64,000 nt of DNA, from positions 186,001 through 250,000 of the forward strand of contig NZ_LIVX01000008.1 of assembly GCF_001905665.1 (NCBI RefSeq), in the 5' to 3' direction. Positions 49,216 to 56,698 of the stretch are shown in pieces. The number at the start of each line of letters is the position of its first letter. Position 1 is the stretch's first letter. This stretch comes from Streptomyces sp. CB02261 (GTDB lineage: Bacteria > Actinomycetota > Actinomycetes > Streptomycetales > Streptomycetaceae). The notes under the pieces are model-generated. The model was not told the origin of the DNA, did no database searches, and saw only the letters and a program-made list of their open reading frames with translations. The translations under genes and the position numbers were made by a program.

Positions 49216-50078
49216 ATGTCTCTCCGGAGCAGGCAGGCGCTGAGTTCGCCGGTCTCCGGGTCGTGGTCGAGCAGGGCGAGGCGGTCCTCGTGCGGGGCCC
49301 GCCGTGCCTCGGCGACCAGTTCGGTCAGGGTGGCGGAGGCCGGGAGCCCGGCCGGGGCCCGCAGCCGGCGGCCGGTGTGGCCGGCCGGTCCGCTGTCCGC
49401 GTCGAGGCCGGGGCCGAGGACGAGGGGGACGTCCGGGTCGCAGCCGAGGCCGTCGAGGAGCGCCGGGGCCAGGCCCGGCACGTCGTCGGGGCCGACGCCG
49501 GGGGCACGGCGGACCGCCAGCTGTCCGGCCGCTCCGTCGGCGCTGAACAGCAGGGCGACTCCGGCGTCCCCGGCGAGGTCGCGTCCCGTCTCGTACGGCA
49601 GGGTCGCCTGGTCCAGGACGAACACGGCGGCCGAGCGGTAGCCGTGCCGCCGGACGTACCGGCCGGCCAGTTCCAGGGCGACGAAGGGCGCCGCGGTGCC
49701 GCAGTCGGCGACCGTGAGGACCTGCGGGTCGCCGGGGACGAGCACGGACAGGGCGGTGACCGCGGCGAGCCGGCAGTCGAGGTCCGGGGTGGTGTGGGCG
49801 ACGACGACGAGCTCGGCGTCGACGGGTCCGCTCGACAGGTCGGCGAGGAGCGCCGCGGCCATGACGGCGAAGGTGTTGCCGGTGCCGCGGGCGGCGACCT
49901 CGGGGCGGTGCTCGACCCCGTAGAGGGTGGTGAGGTCGGCGAAGTGCCGGGCGGAGAAGGCGTCGTCGATCCGTGCCGGGCCCTCGGGGAACGTACGGTG
50001 CACGGCCGCGGCCAGGGGCAGCGGGAACACCCCGGTGTCCTCGGCGGCGCGGGGTGCCGGGGCGGGCTGCACGGTCAT
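49212..50078 (-). CDS. Ketosynthase-like (thiolase-fold) protein
   Basis: This 288-aa protein resembles the N-terminal half of a beta-ketoacyl synthase, with a candidate nucleophile Cys126 in TVADCGTAAPFVALELAG and VVAHTTPDLDCRL upstream. I find no clear His partner of the PHxxN type, so it may act as an acyltransferase or a partner subunit for the KAS III-like protein of the operon. ATGA overlaps join it to the ACP gene before and the dehydrogenase-like gene after. The exact reaction is unknown. Confidence 0.7.
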   Translation of the reverse strand: MTVQPAPAPRAAEDTGVFPLPLAAAVHRTFPEGPARIDDAFSARHFADLTTLYGVEHRPEVAARGTGNTFAVMAAALLADLSSGPVDAELVVVAHTTPDLDCRLAAVTALSVLVPGDPQVLTVADCGTAAPFVALELAGRYVRRHGYRSAAVFVLDQATLPYETGRDLAGDAGVALLFSADGAAGQLAVRRAPGVGPDDVPGLAPALLDGLGCDPDVPLVLGPGLDADSGPAGHTGRRLRAPAGLPASATLTELVAEARRAPHEDRLALLDHDPETGELSACLLRRDI

Positions 50079-50350
50079 CCGCGGGCACCCGTTTCGGCGG
50101 CGATGAAGTCCGTCAGCGAGCGCACGCTCGCGAAGTGCGCCATCTCCAGCGAGTCCGTGTCGAACTCGATGTCCAGCGACTCCTCGAGACGCATCAGCAT
50201 CTCGAAGACGCCCGTCGAGTCGAGACCCAGCTCGTCGAAGAGCCGGGAGTCCTCGGTCAGCTCCGGCAGGTCGTAGTCGAGCACGTCGTGGAGGGCCGCG
50301 GAGATCTCGGAGACGATCCGGGCGCGGTCGGTGGTGGTCGGAGCGGTCAT
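50075..50350 (-). CDS. Stand-alone acyl carrier protein
   Basis: This 91-aa acidic four-helix carrier has the phosphopantetheine Ser45 in FDELGLDSTGVFEML. It lies between the PLP decarboxylase and the ketosynthase-like gene, in the position of BtrI in butirosin-type operons. It is therefore the likely scaffold on which an amino acid is loaded, decarboxylated and further modified before transfer to the NRPS. The ATG at 50350 is followed by the usual helix I (ARIVSEISAALHDVL). Confidence 0.93.
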   Translation of the reverse strand: MTAPTTTDRARIVSEISAALHDVLDYDLPELTEDSRLFDELGLDSTGVFEMLMRLEESLDIEFDTDSLEMAHFASVRSLTDFIAAETGARG

Positions 50351-50379
50351 GGCGGGAGTCCTTCCGGCGGTGGTCGGGG

Positions 50380-51678
50380 TCAGTTGGCGGCGGTGGCGCG
50401 TGCCTGGAGCACGGCCGCCGGGAGCCGCTGCTTGCTCAGCAGGTCGGCGGGGCGGTCGGCCTCCCGGACGAGGTGGGCGTGTCCGTCGACGACGAGCACC
50501 TCCGCGGGGTAGCCGTGGCTGAGGAAGTTCACGGGGGACGCGGTGGGGCCGTACGCGCCCGAGCGGTCCACGCCGAGCAGGTCGCCGGGGGCGAGGGGCG
50601 GCAGCTCGATCTTCTTGGCCAGGGTGTCGTTCGGGGTGCACAGCGGTCCGGTGACGTTCCACGTCTCCGTGCCGGTCTCGTCGCCGGCGCCGCTGATCAG
50701 GCGCATCGGGAAGTTCCGCTTGACGAAGGAGCCGATGCCGACCGCCGCCATGTGGTGGTGGGTGCCGCCGTCGGTGACGGCGAAGCGCTCCCCGAGCGAG
50801 GTCTTCACGTACCGGACGCGCAGGACGTACGTGCCGGCCTCGGCGGTCAGGTAGCGGCCGAGCTCCATGACGAGCCGGGTGCGCGGGTGGCGGTCGGCGA
50901 AGCCGGCCACCACGGGGTTGAGGTCCTTCGCGAGGACGGACAGGTCGAGGTCGCTCTCGCCGTCGAAGTAGGCGACGCCGAGGCCGCCGCCGATGTCGAC
51001 GAGGTCCAGGTCGAAGCCGAGTGCGGCGGAGAGGCGTTCGGCCAGCTCGAAGATGCGCGTGGAGTTCTCGACGACGGACTGCTCGCTGAGGATGCGGGTG
51101 CCCATGTAGACCTGGACGCCCATCAGCCGGACGTGCGGGAAGCGCTGCGCGAGGTCGGGTTCGGCGAACAGCTGTGCCTCGTCGATGCCGAACTGGCGGG
51201 GCTTGCCGCCCATGGTGAGGCCGGAGCCCTTCACCGAGAAGCCGGGGTTGACGCGCAGGGCGACGGGCGCCCGCTCGCCGCGCTCCCGGGCCAGTTCGTC
51301 GATGACGGCGAGTTCCTGGAGCGATTCGCAGACGACGGCGGCCACGCCCTCGTCCAGGCAGGCGGCCAGTTCGGCGCGGCTCTTGCCCGGGCCGAGGAAG
51401 ATGATGTCCTCGGGGGCGACGCCGGCCCGGCGGGCGGTGAGGAGCTCGGTCAGCGAGCAGACCTCGGCGCGGGCGCCGTGCGCGTGCAGCAGGGCGCAGA
51501 CGGCGACGTTCGGGTTGGACTTGAGGGAGAAGAAGATCTCCAGGCGGGGGTCGAAGGCCTCGCGGAGCTCCCGCATCCGGCCCTCCAGCGCGTCCCCGTC
51601 GTACAGGTAGAACGGGGTGCCGTAGGTCTCGGCGAGTTCGGAGACGGGGATTCCCTGGACCTCGTGTCGTGTGGTCAT
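50380..51678 (-). CDS. Fold-III PLP decarboxylase, BtrK-like (acts on aminoacyl-ACP?)
   Basis: This 432-aa enzyme is of the alanine-racemase-fold (group IV) decarboxylase family. Lys53 in FFSLKSNPNV should bind PLP, DIGGGLGVAY binds the phosphate, and GPLCTPNDTL supplies the catalytic Cys of the diaminopimelate decarboxylase family. Context differs from lysine synthesis: it lies between ATP-grasp and ACP genes exactly as BtrK does in butirosin clusters, where glutamyl-ACP becomes 4-aminobutyryl-ACP. The ATGA overlap with the ATP-grasp gene supports coupling. The amino acid used here is not known. Confidence 0.88.
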   Translation of the reverse strand: MTTRHEVQGIPVSELAETYGTPFYLYDGDALEGRMRELREAFDPRLEIFFSLKSNPNVAVCALLHAHGARAEVCSLTELLTARRAGVAPEDIIFLGPGKSRAELAACLDEGVAAVVCESLQELAVIDELARERGERAPVALRVNPGFSVKGSGLTMGGKPRQFGIDEAQLFAEPDLAQRFPHVRLMGVQVYMGTRILSEQSVVENSTRIFELAERLSAALGFDLDLVDIGGGLGVAYFDGESDLDLSVLAKDLNPVVAGFADRHPRTRLVMELGRYLTAEAGTYVLRVRYVKTSLGERFAVTDGGTHHHMAAVGIGSFVKRNFPMRLISGAGDETGTETWNVTGPLCTPNDTLAKKIELPPLAPGDLLGVDRSGAYGPTASPVNFLSHGYPAEVLVVDGHAHLVREADRPADLLSKQRLPAAVLQARATAAN

Positions 51679-53060
51679 GCCGCGTTGTCCTTCCGTGCCG
51701 CGAGTCGCGCGGCGATCTCCGTGTCGAGGGTGCCGACGCGGGCGTCCGTGGCCTCCACGAGGACTCCGTAGAGGCGTCCGTCGACGGTCGGCGCGGCCTG
51801 CTCCGCCGTCTCGGCGAAGCCCGCGTTGACCGTGGCGTGGTTGTTGACGAGCAGGCCGGTCCCCCGGTCCGGGTCGAAGAGGAGTCCGTCGAGCAGGTCC
51901 CTGGTCTCCGCGAACGACAGGGGGGCGGTGAGCCGGAGCGGGTAGTGGCGGGCGACGGCGATCCGGCCGTCCCGGACGAACCGCTCCTCCAGGCCGACCT
52001 GGTAGGTCGACATGTTGTGCCGGGCGTTGATCTCCACGACCGGGTAGAGCCCGCCCTCGGGGTCGATCATGGCGTCCACGCCGACGACCCCGACGTAGCC
52101 GTCGGCGGCGAGGCGCTTGCCGAGCCGCTCGGCAGCGTCGCGGACCTCGTCCCGCTGGACGGCGGAGAGCCGGGCGGGCATCCGGTGCCCCTTGTGCACA
52201 CCGCCCTCGGTGAGCTGCTCCTTGACGAAGTCGAAGCGCACCGAACCGTCGCGGCCGACCGTGAACTGGTAGTTCAGGTCGGTCTCCTTGGCCACCCACT
52301 CCTCGACGACGAAGGCGACCGTCCCGTTCCCCGAGCGTTCCGCCTGCTTGCGCACCATGCCGAGGATCCGGTCGGCCCTGCGCCGGCTCTCCAGGACCGC
52401 GATGCCCTTGCCGGAGACGCCGAACGCCTCCTTGACCACGTACCGCGTCCCGCTGTCGTCGGTGGCGGCGGCGAACGCGCCGGCGAGGTCGTCGAGCGTC
52501 TCGCAGGCCCAGCCGCGGGGCTGGCGCAGCCCGAGCTCGTCGGCGACGCGGCGGCTGTACACCTTGCTGTTGACCGCCTTGCAGACGTCCGGTCCCGGCC
52601 CGGCCAGCGGCAGTCCGGTCACCTCCGTGAAGCGCCGCTCGTCCGCGGAGATGCCGTGCGCGGTGACCTGGCAGCCCTGGGCCGCCAGCGCGGACAGGGC
52701 CGTGAGCAGCGCGGGGTCGTCGAGGGCGTCCTCGGTGACCGTGCGCTGCGGGTCCTGCCGGCCGGGCACGTGGATGCGGGGCAGGTCGACGCCGAGACCG
52801 GTGAGGAAGGCGAGGTAGTCGTCGTCCGGCCGGGTCTTGAGGACGACGTGGTCGTCGGCGCCGCCGAGGAACAGGGCGAACTCGTCCATGTGGTTGACCA
52901 CGGCCCCGGCCGTCGCGGCCGACAGGCGTGGCAGGGTGTGCTCGCCCTTCGCCCACTGCTGCTCCACCTCGAAGTTGCCGAGGAACAGCAGCGGGGTCTC
53001 GGGCGCCCCGGTCAGGGCTGTCGCGAGCCGCGCTCGGAAGCCCGGGAGTGTGCCGCTCAT
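51675..53060 (-). CDS. ATP-grasp ligase, BtrJ-like (amino acid to ACP?)
   Basis: This 461-aa ATP-grasp protein shows YVVKEAFGVSGKGIAVLES (ATP-binding Lys and Gly loop), FVVEEWVAKETDLNYQF and the Mg-binding end VVGVDAMIDPEGGLYPVVEINARHNMSTY. It resembles ligases that load an amino acid on a carrier protein (BtrJ type) or form amide bonds. AGAGGA precedes the ATG, and the gene follows the KAS III-like gene by 17 bp. With the next two genes it forms a ligase-decarboxylase-carrier cassette. The substrate may be Glu, given the butirosin parallel and the nearby Asp/Glu racemase, but this is inference. Confidence 0.85.
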   Translation of the reverse strand: MSGTLPGFRARLATALTGAPETPLLFLGNFEVEQQWAKGEHTLPRLSAATAGAVVNHMDEFALFLGGADDHVVLKTRPDDDYLAFLTGLGVDLPRIHVPGRQDPQRTVTEDALDDPALLTALSALAAQGCQVTAHGISADERRFTEVTGLPLAGPGPDVCKAVNSKVYSRRVADELGLRQPRGWACETLDDLAGAFAAATDDSGTRYVVKEAFGVSGKGIAVLESRRRADRILGMVRKQAERSGNGTVAFVVEEWVAKETDLNYQFTVGRDGSVRFDFVKEQLTEGGVHKGHRMPARLSAVQRDEVRDAAERLGKRLAADGYVGVVGVDAMIDPEGGLYPVVEINARHNMSTYQVGLEERFVRDGRIAVARHYPLRLTAPLSFAETRDLLDGLLFDPDRGTGLLVNNHATVNAGFAETAEQAAPTVDGRLYGVLVEATDARVGTLDTEIAARLAARKDNAA

Positions 53061-53077
53061 GTGCCGTCCTCTCGGTG

Positions 53078-54007
53078 TCAGTGCTGGAGCACGGCCGCCG
53101 CGAACGACTGGCCGAGGCCCGCGGAGGTCATCAGGTAGAAGCCTCCGGGCCGCAGCAGGCCGAATTCGCGCGCGGACTGGTAGTTGACGAAGGGGTCGGC
53201 GCAGAAGCAGTGGCCGGTCTTCGCGATGTTCTCCAGGAAGATGCGGTCCTGGGAGATGCCGAGGTTCTTGGCGGCGACCGTCCACGAGACGCGGTTGACG
53301 TTGTGCGGGAGCACGAGGTCGAGGTCGCCGATGCCGATCCCCGCGGCGGCGAGCGCCTCGTGGATGACCTCGGACATGACGTCCTGGTAGATGCGCTTGG
53401 CCTCCCTGGCCCCCTCGGGGTCCAGGTCGATCACGCCGTCGTCCCGGCCGATGATGCGGGCCCGGTAGCCCAGCACCCGGTCACGGGGGCCGTCCGCACT
53501 GACGAGCAGGGCCGTCATGCCCTCGCCCATGATGGAGACGTCCTCGACCCACTGGGAGAACGGGGTGAACGTCTTGTCACCGGCCAGGACCAGGGCGAGG
53601 GCGCCGGGGTCGGGATCGGCGGCCAGCAGGGTGCCCGCCACGTCGAGGGCGAGCAGTCCGGTCGCACAGCCGTGGTCGGCCACGGAGAACACGGTCGCGT
53701 GGCGCAGTCCCAGCGCCTCGCGCACCTGCTGGAGGGGACTGACCGGGTAGGGCGCGGTGGTGCGCAGCCCCTTGGCGCGCACCACGTAGCGCACGCGGTC
53801 TTCCTGGCCTGCGAGCGCCTCCAGCTTCCCGGCCGCCGCGAGCAGCAGCTCGGCCTCGGACTGGTCGGGCGCCTGGCAGATTTGCTCCAGGCCGTAGAGC
53901 CTGGTGAACCTGCGTACCTGCTGGTCCGTCAGACCCAGCGGTTCACGCAGTTCTTCCACGGATATGGCGGGTGGCAGATAACTCGACACCGCTTCGAGCG
54001 AGGTCAT
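53078..54007 (-). CDS. KAS III-like enzyme with altered Cys-His-His triad
   Basis: This 309-aa FabH-like thiolase-fold protein has nucleophile Cys114 (VADHGCATGL) and His235 (LPHNVNRVSW). The usual Asn of FabH is replaced, since the corresponding loop reads KTGHCFCADP with His266. Such changes are seen in KAS III relatives that act as acyltransferases or use unusual substrates. AAGGAGG precedes the ATG. It heads the precursor operon, behind a three-heptamer SARP-type site. It probably extends or transfers the ACP-bound amino-acyl group and is not a fatty-acid initiation enzyme. Confidence 0.88.
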   Translation of the reverse strand: MTSLEAVSSYLPPAISVEELREPLGLTDQQVRRFTRLYGLEQICQAPDQSEAELLLAAAGKLEALAGQEDRVRYVVRAKGLRTTAPYPVSPLQQVREALGLRHATVFSVADHGCATGLLALDVAGTLLAADPDPGALALVLAGDKTFTPFSQWVEDVSIMGEGMTALLVSADGPRDRVLGYRARIIGRDDGVIDLDPEGAREAKRIYQDVMSEVIHEALAAAGIGIGDLDLVLPHNVNRVSWTVAAKNLGISQDRIFLENIAKTGHCFCADPFVNYQSAREFGLLRPGGFYLMTSAGLGQSFAAAVLQH

Positions 54008-54041
54008 GCGCCGGGCCTCCTTGAGTGGTCGGAGCCACTCA

Positions 54042-54084
54042 AGACTCTTCAGAGGCGCTGACAGCGGGCTGACGCCTCGCTGAT
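54042..54084 (-). promoter_or_regulatory. SARP-type heptamer repeats and -10 upstream of the KAS III operon
   Basis: On the minus strand the heptamers ATCAGCG, GTCAGCC and GTCAGCG occupy 54084-54078, 54073-54067 and 54062-54056, an exact 11-bp period. Eight bases later is GAGTCT (54047-54042) as -10-like hexamer, 35 bp before the start codon. Confidence 0.75.
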
Positions 54085-54175
54085 CGCCACCGCCGCCGAC
54101 GCCGCCGAGGGCGTTCGGGCGGCGGGTGCGGCGGCGGGTGCGCGGCGGCCGGGGCGACGGGAAGCGGTGGGGGCA

Positions 54176-54265
54176 GCGGGTGGGACGGGCGCGCGGCGGT
54201 GGGGACGGGCGCGCGGCGGGTGCGACGGCCATGCGGCCGGTGGGACGGGCGCGCGGCGGTGGGGG
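54176..54265. repeat. GC-rich intergenic minisatellite
   Basis: About four imperfect copies of a unit of roughly 20 bp (GGGACGGGCGCGCGGCGGTG) follow each other between the KAS III promoter and the end of the DUF4097 gene. One copy is changed to GTGCGACGGCCATGCGGCCG. No gene is seen here. Confidence 0.75.
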
Positions 54266-54288
54266 CGGGCGGGCCGGGGGCCCGCCCG
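54266..54288 (-). terminator. Terminator-like hairpin after the DUF4097 gene
   Basis: CGGGCGGGC (54266-54274) and GCCCGCCCG (54280-54288) form a 9-bp stem with a 5-nt loop, 3 bp past the stop codon. Confidence 0.75.
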
Positions 54289-54291
54289 GGT

Positions 54292-55020
54292 TCAGCTGTT
54301 CCTGACGGTGATGTCGCCGTTGCTGGTGCGCACTCCGAGCTCGTACTTGCCGGCCGGGTCGCTGGGCACGTCGATGGTCTGGTCACCGTTGTTGGAGTCG
54401 ACGGTCACCTTGTAGCTGGCCTTCGGCACGGTGAGGGTGACGTCGCCGTTGGAGGTCTGGGCACGGACGTCGGCGGGGGTGTCCGGGGCCAGGTTGATCT
54501 TGCCGTTGGAGGTCTGGGCCTGGATCCGGTCGCCCTTGATGCCGGTGCCGTTGATCTGGCCGTTGCTGGTCCGGACCTGGACGGTGCCGGTGACCCCGTT
54601 CATCTCGACGCGGCCCGAGCTGGTCGTCACCTCGACCGAACCGACCTGGGCGAGGCGGATGGCCCCGCTGGAGACCTCGCCGCTGACGGGGATGCCGGCC
54701 GGCACGTCGACGGTGTAGTTGACCGAGCAGCGGTTGCCGCAGCCGCCGAGGATCAGCACGCCGTTCTCGATCCGGTGGGTGGCGCCCTGGGGCCGCTCGC
54801 CCTGGAACTCGATCTTGCGGTGCAGCGCCAGGGCGCCGTCCTTGACCCCGTTGACCGTGACGCCGCCCGAGCCGTTGTCGAGGCGCACCGAGGTGATCTT
54901 GCCGGAGAGGGTGCTGTCGTCCTCGTAGGTCTCCCCCTGGACGATCCCGCAGGAGGCGAGCGAGACGACGGCGGTGCCGGACACGGCGACGATCCCGAGG
55001 CCGCGGAGTAACTGACGCAT
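54292..55020 (-). CDS. DUF4097-type lipoprotein
   Basis: This 242-aa protein has a lipoprotein signal peptide ending in the lipobox LASC (Cys24). The mature part is a right-handed beta-helix-like DUF4097 domain built from repeated strands (TSNGQINGT, TSNGKINLA, TSNGDVTLT, TSNGDITV). Two Cys in GGCGNRCSV may form a disulfide. It is anchored outside the membrane; such proteins are often linked to envelope stress, but no function is proven. It lies inside the cluster span with its own terminator and may be a bystander. Confidence 0.88.
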   Translation of the reverse strand: MRQLLRGLGIVAVSGTAVVSLASCGIVQGETYEDDSTLSGKITSVRLDNGSGGVTVNGVKDGALALHRKIEFQGERPQGATHRIENGVLILGGCGNRCSVNYTVDVPAGIPVSGEVSSGAIRLAQVGSVEVTTSSGRVEMNGVTGTVQVRTSNGQINGTGIKGDRIQAQTSNGKINLAPDTPADVRAQTSNGDVTLTVPKASYKVTVDSNNGDQTIDVPSDPAGKYELGVRTSNGDITVRNS

Positions 55021-55217
55021 GAAGGTCCCTCAGTTCTGGAGAGTGGCCCGAACGGGCACGGGGAGTAAGCCGGTCCGGGCCCTGGTGGTCCCGGCGCTCT
55101 GCGACGCTATCGCACCTGCAACGGAGCGACCATGGGGCAAACCCCCGGGTCCGGGCGCGGGCTGCCCGTACCCCCGGAGCGGTGGTCCCATGCGGTGCGC
55201 GGGCCCGCCGGCGGGTG

Positions 55218-55260
55218 GTCAGCGGGGTGTCAGCGGAGTGTCAGCGGCGGGGCCCAGCAT
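55218..55260 (+). promoter_or_regulatory. SARP-type heptamer repeats and -10 upstream of the racemase
   Basis: Three identical heptamers GTCAGCG start at 55218, 55229 and 55240 (11-bp period). CAGCAT (55255-55260) follows 8 bp after the last. The predicted transcription start falls at or near the ATG at 55267, and no ribosome site precedes that ATG, so the message is probably leaderless. Confidence 0.75.
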
Positions 55261-55266
55261 CGTCCC

Positions 55267-55974
55267 ATGACTGCGGCGACGACCCTGCCCCCGGGCAGAA
55301 CGCTGGGCGTACTCGGCGGGATGGGGCCCGCGGCGACCGCGGAGTTCCTCCGTCTCCTCGCCACCGACGTACCGGCGTCCCGGGACCAGGAACACCCCCG
55401 GATCGTCATGCTCTCCGACCCCACCGTCCCCGACCGCACGGCCGCGATCCTCGGCGACGACACCGAGGCGGCCCGGCGCATTCGCAAACATCTGTTCACC
55501 CTCGTCGAATGGGGAGCCGATCTGCTCGCCATCCCCTGCAACACCGCGCACGCGCTGCTCGACGACATCGCCTCGGAACTTCCCGCCCCCCTGGTCGACA
55601 TCGTCGACGCGACCCTCGACGAGGCGGTACGGCTGAGCCCCGAGGGCGGCTGGCTCACGGCCACCACCGGAACGGTGGCCAGCGGCCTCTACCAGAAGCG
55701 GGCGGCGACGCGGGGCTACCCGCTGCACGTGCCGGGCGACGCGGAACAGGAGCGCGTCCACGCGGCCGCCGGGCTCGTGAAGGCCGGGCGGACCGACGAG
55801 GCCGCCGACGGCTTCCAGGACGTCGTGGAGTCCCTGTGGCGGCGACGCTCCCTCCCGGTCCTCGCCGCCTGCACCGAACTCCCGCTCGCCCACCGGGCCT
55901 CCGCGCTGCCGCCGGAGTCCATGGTGTCCAGCCTGCAGGCGCTCTCCCGTGCCTGTGTCGCCGCACTGCTCTGA
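55267..55974 (+). CDS. Aspartate/glutamate racemase-family protein
   Basis: This 235-aa protein belongs to the PLP-independent Asp/Glu racemase family. Both catalytic Cys residues are present (Cys91 in AIPCNTAHALL and Cys202 in AACTELPLAH), and the N terminus has LGVLGGMGPAATAEFLR. It should interconvert the enantiomers of Asp or Glu. In this cluster it could supply a D-amino acid to the ATP-grasp ligase or to the NRPS. The ATG directly follows the SARP-type promoter, and the thioesterase gene starts 10 bp after its stop. Confidence 0.92.
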   Translation: MTAATTLPPGRTLGVLGGMGPAATAEFLRLLATDVPASRDQEHPRIVMLSDPTVPDRTAAILGDDTEAARRIRKHLFTLVEWGADLLAIPCNTAHALLDDIASELPAPLVDIVDATLDEAVRLSPEGGWLTATTGTVASGLYQKRAATRGYPLHVPGDAEQERVHAAAGLVKAGRTDEAADGFQDVVESLWRRRSLPVLAACTELPLAHRASALPPESMVSSLQALSRACVAALL

Positions 55975-55984
55975 GGAGGGCCCC

Positions 55985-56698
55985 ATGCCGTGGACCCGTA
56001 CGACCGCACCGCGGGCCTCCGCCCCGGTGCGGCTCTTCTGCTTTCCGCACGCCGGCGGCTCCCCGCTGTTCTTCCGTGGATGGGGCGGCGCGCTCACCGG
56101 GGCCGAGGTGTACACCGTCTGCTACCCGGGGCGCGCCGAGCGTCTTGGCGAGGAGCCGTTCACCGACCTGCGCGCGATGGCGCGCCTGATCGCCGAGGAG
56201 ATCGCCGGCGCGGACGACGGCCGGCGGGTCGTGCTGTTCGGGCACAGTATGGGCGCGCTCGTGGCGTACGAGACGGCGGCCGTCCTGGAGGAGCGCGGTG
56301 CTCCGGTGCACGGGCTGCTCGTCTCGGGTGCGCGGGCGCCGCACCTGCCGCGCTCCGACGCCCCCGACGGCCCGGAGGGCGCCCTGCGGACCCTGACCGA
56401 ACTGGGCGGCACCGCGCCCGAGTTGCTGGCCGACCCTGACTTCCGCGCGCTGATCCTGCCCTCGCTGACGGCCGACTTCGCCATGCTCGGCGGCTACACG
56501 AAGCCGGACCGGCCGCCGCTGTCCTGTCCCGTCACGGCGCTCGTGGGGGACGCCGATCCCCGGGTGACCCCCGCGCAGGCCGAGGCCTGGCGGGAGGCGA
56601 GCCGGGGCGCCTTCCGGCTGCGGACGGTGCCCGGCGACCACTTCTACCTGGCCGCCGAGCCCCCGTTCGACGCGCTCAGGGACGGCTGCCGGGCCTGA
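55985..56698 (+). CDS. Type II thioesterase
   Basis: This 237-aa alpha/beta hydrolase is of the editing thioesterase family: FCFPHAGGSPLFFRGW, nucleophile Ser88 in FGHSMGALVAYE, Asp in VGDADPRVTP and His in VPGDHFYLAAE. Such enzymes clear misprimed acyl groups from carrier domains. A strong GAGGAGGG lies just before the ATG. It is co-transcribed with the racemase, and its last 23 bp overlap the 3' end of the converging DAHP synthase gene. Confidence 0.95.
   Translation: MPWTRTTAPRASAPVRLFCFPHAGGSPLFFRGWGGALTGAEVYTVCYPGRAERLGEEPFTDLRAMARLIAEEIAGADDGRRVVLFGHSMGALVAYETAAVLEERGAPVHGLLVSGARAPHLPRSDAPDGPEGALRTLTELGGTAPELLADPDFRALILPSLTADFAMLGGYTKPDRPPLSCPVTALVGDADPRVTPAQAEAWREASRGAFRLRTVPGDHFYLAAEPPFDALRDGCRA

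Noticed and set aside
50380..51678. Diaminopimelate decarboxylase of lysine biosynthesis
   Set aside because: The sequence fold is compatible, but the gene lies between ATP-grasp and ACP genes in a coupled operon, with no other lysine genes nearby.
53078..54007. Primary fatty-acid FabH
   Set aside because: The Asn of the triad is replaced, and the neighbours are secondary-metabolism genes, not fabD/acpP/fabF.
55183..55221. TGGTCC and TGGTCA as a third MocR operator upstream of the racemase
   Set aside because: The spacing is 33 bp, not 24, and the flanking conserved bases are absent.
55218..55246. Reading the 11-bp repeats as PHO boxes bound by PhoP
   Set aside because: The period fits, but the heptamer GTCAGCG differs from GTTCACC and the three sites are all at cluster operons; a SARP-type reading explains the 8-bp gap to the -10 better. 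It is not fully excluded.
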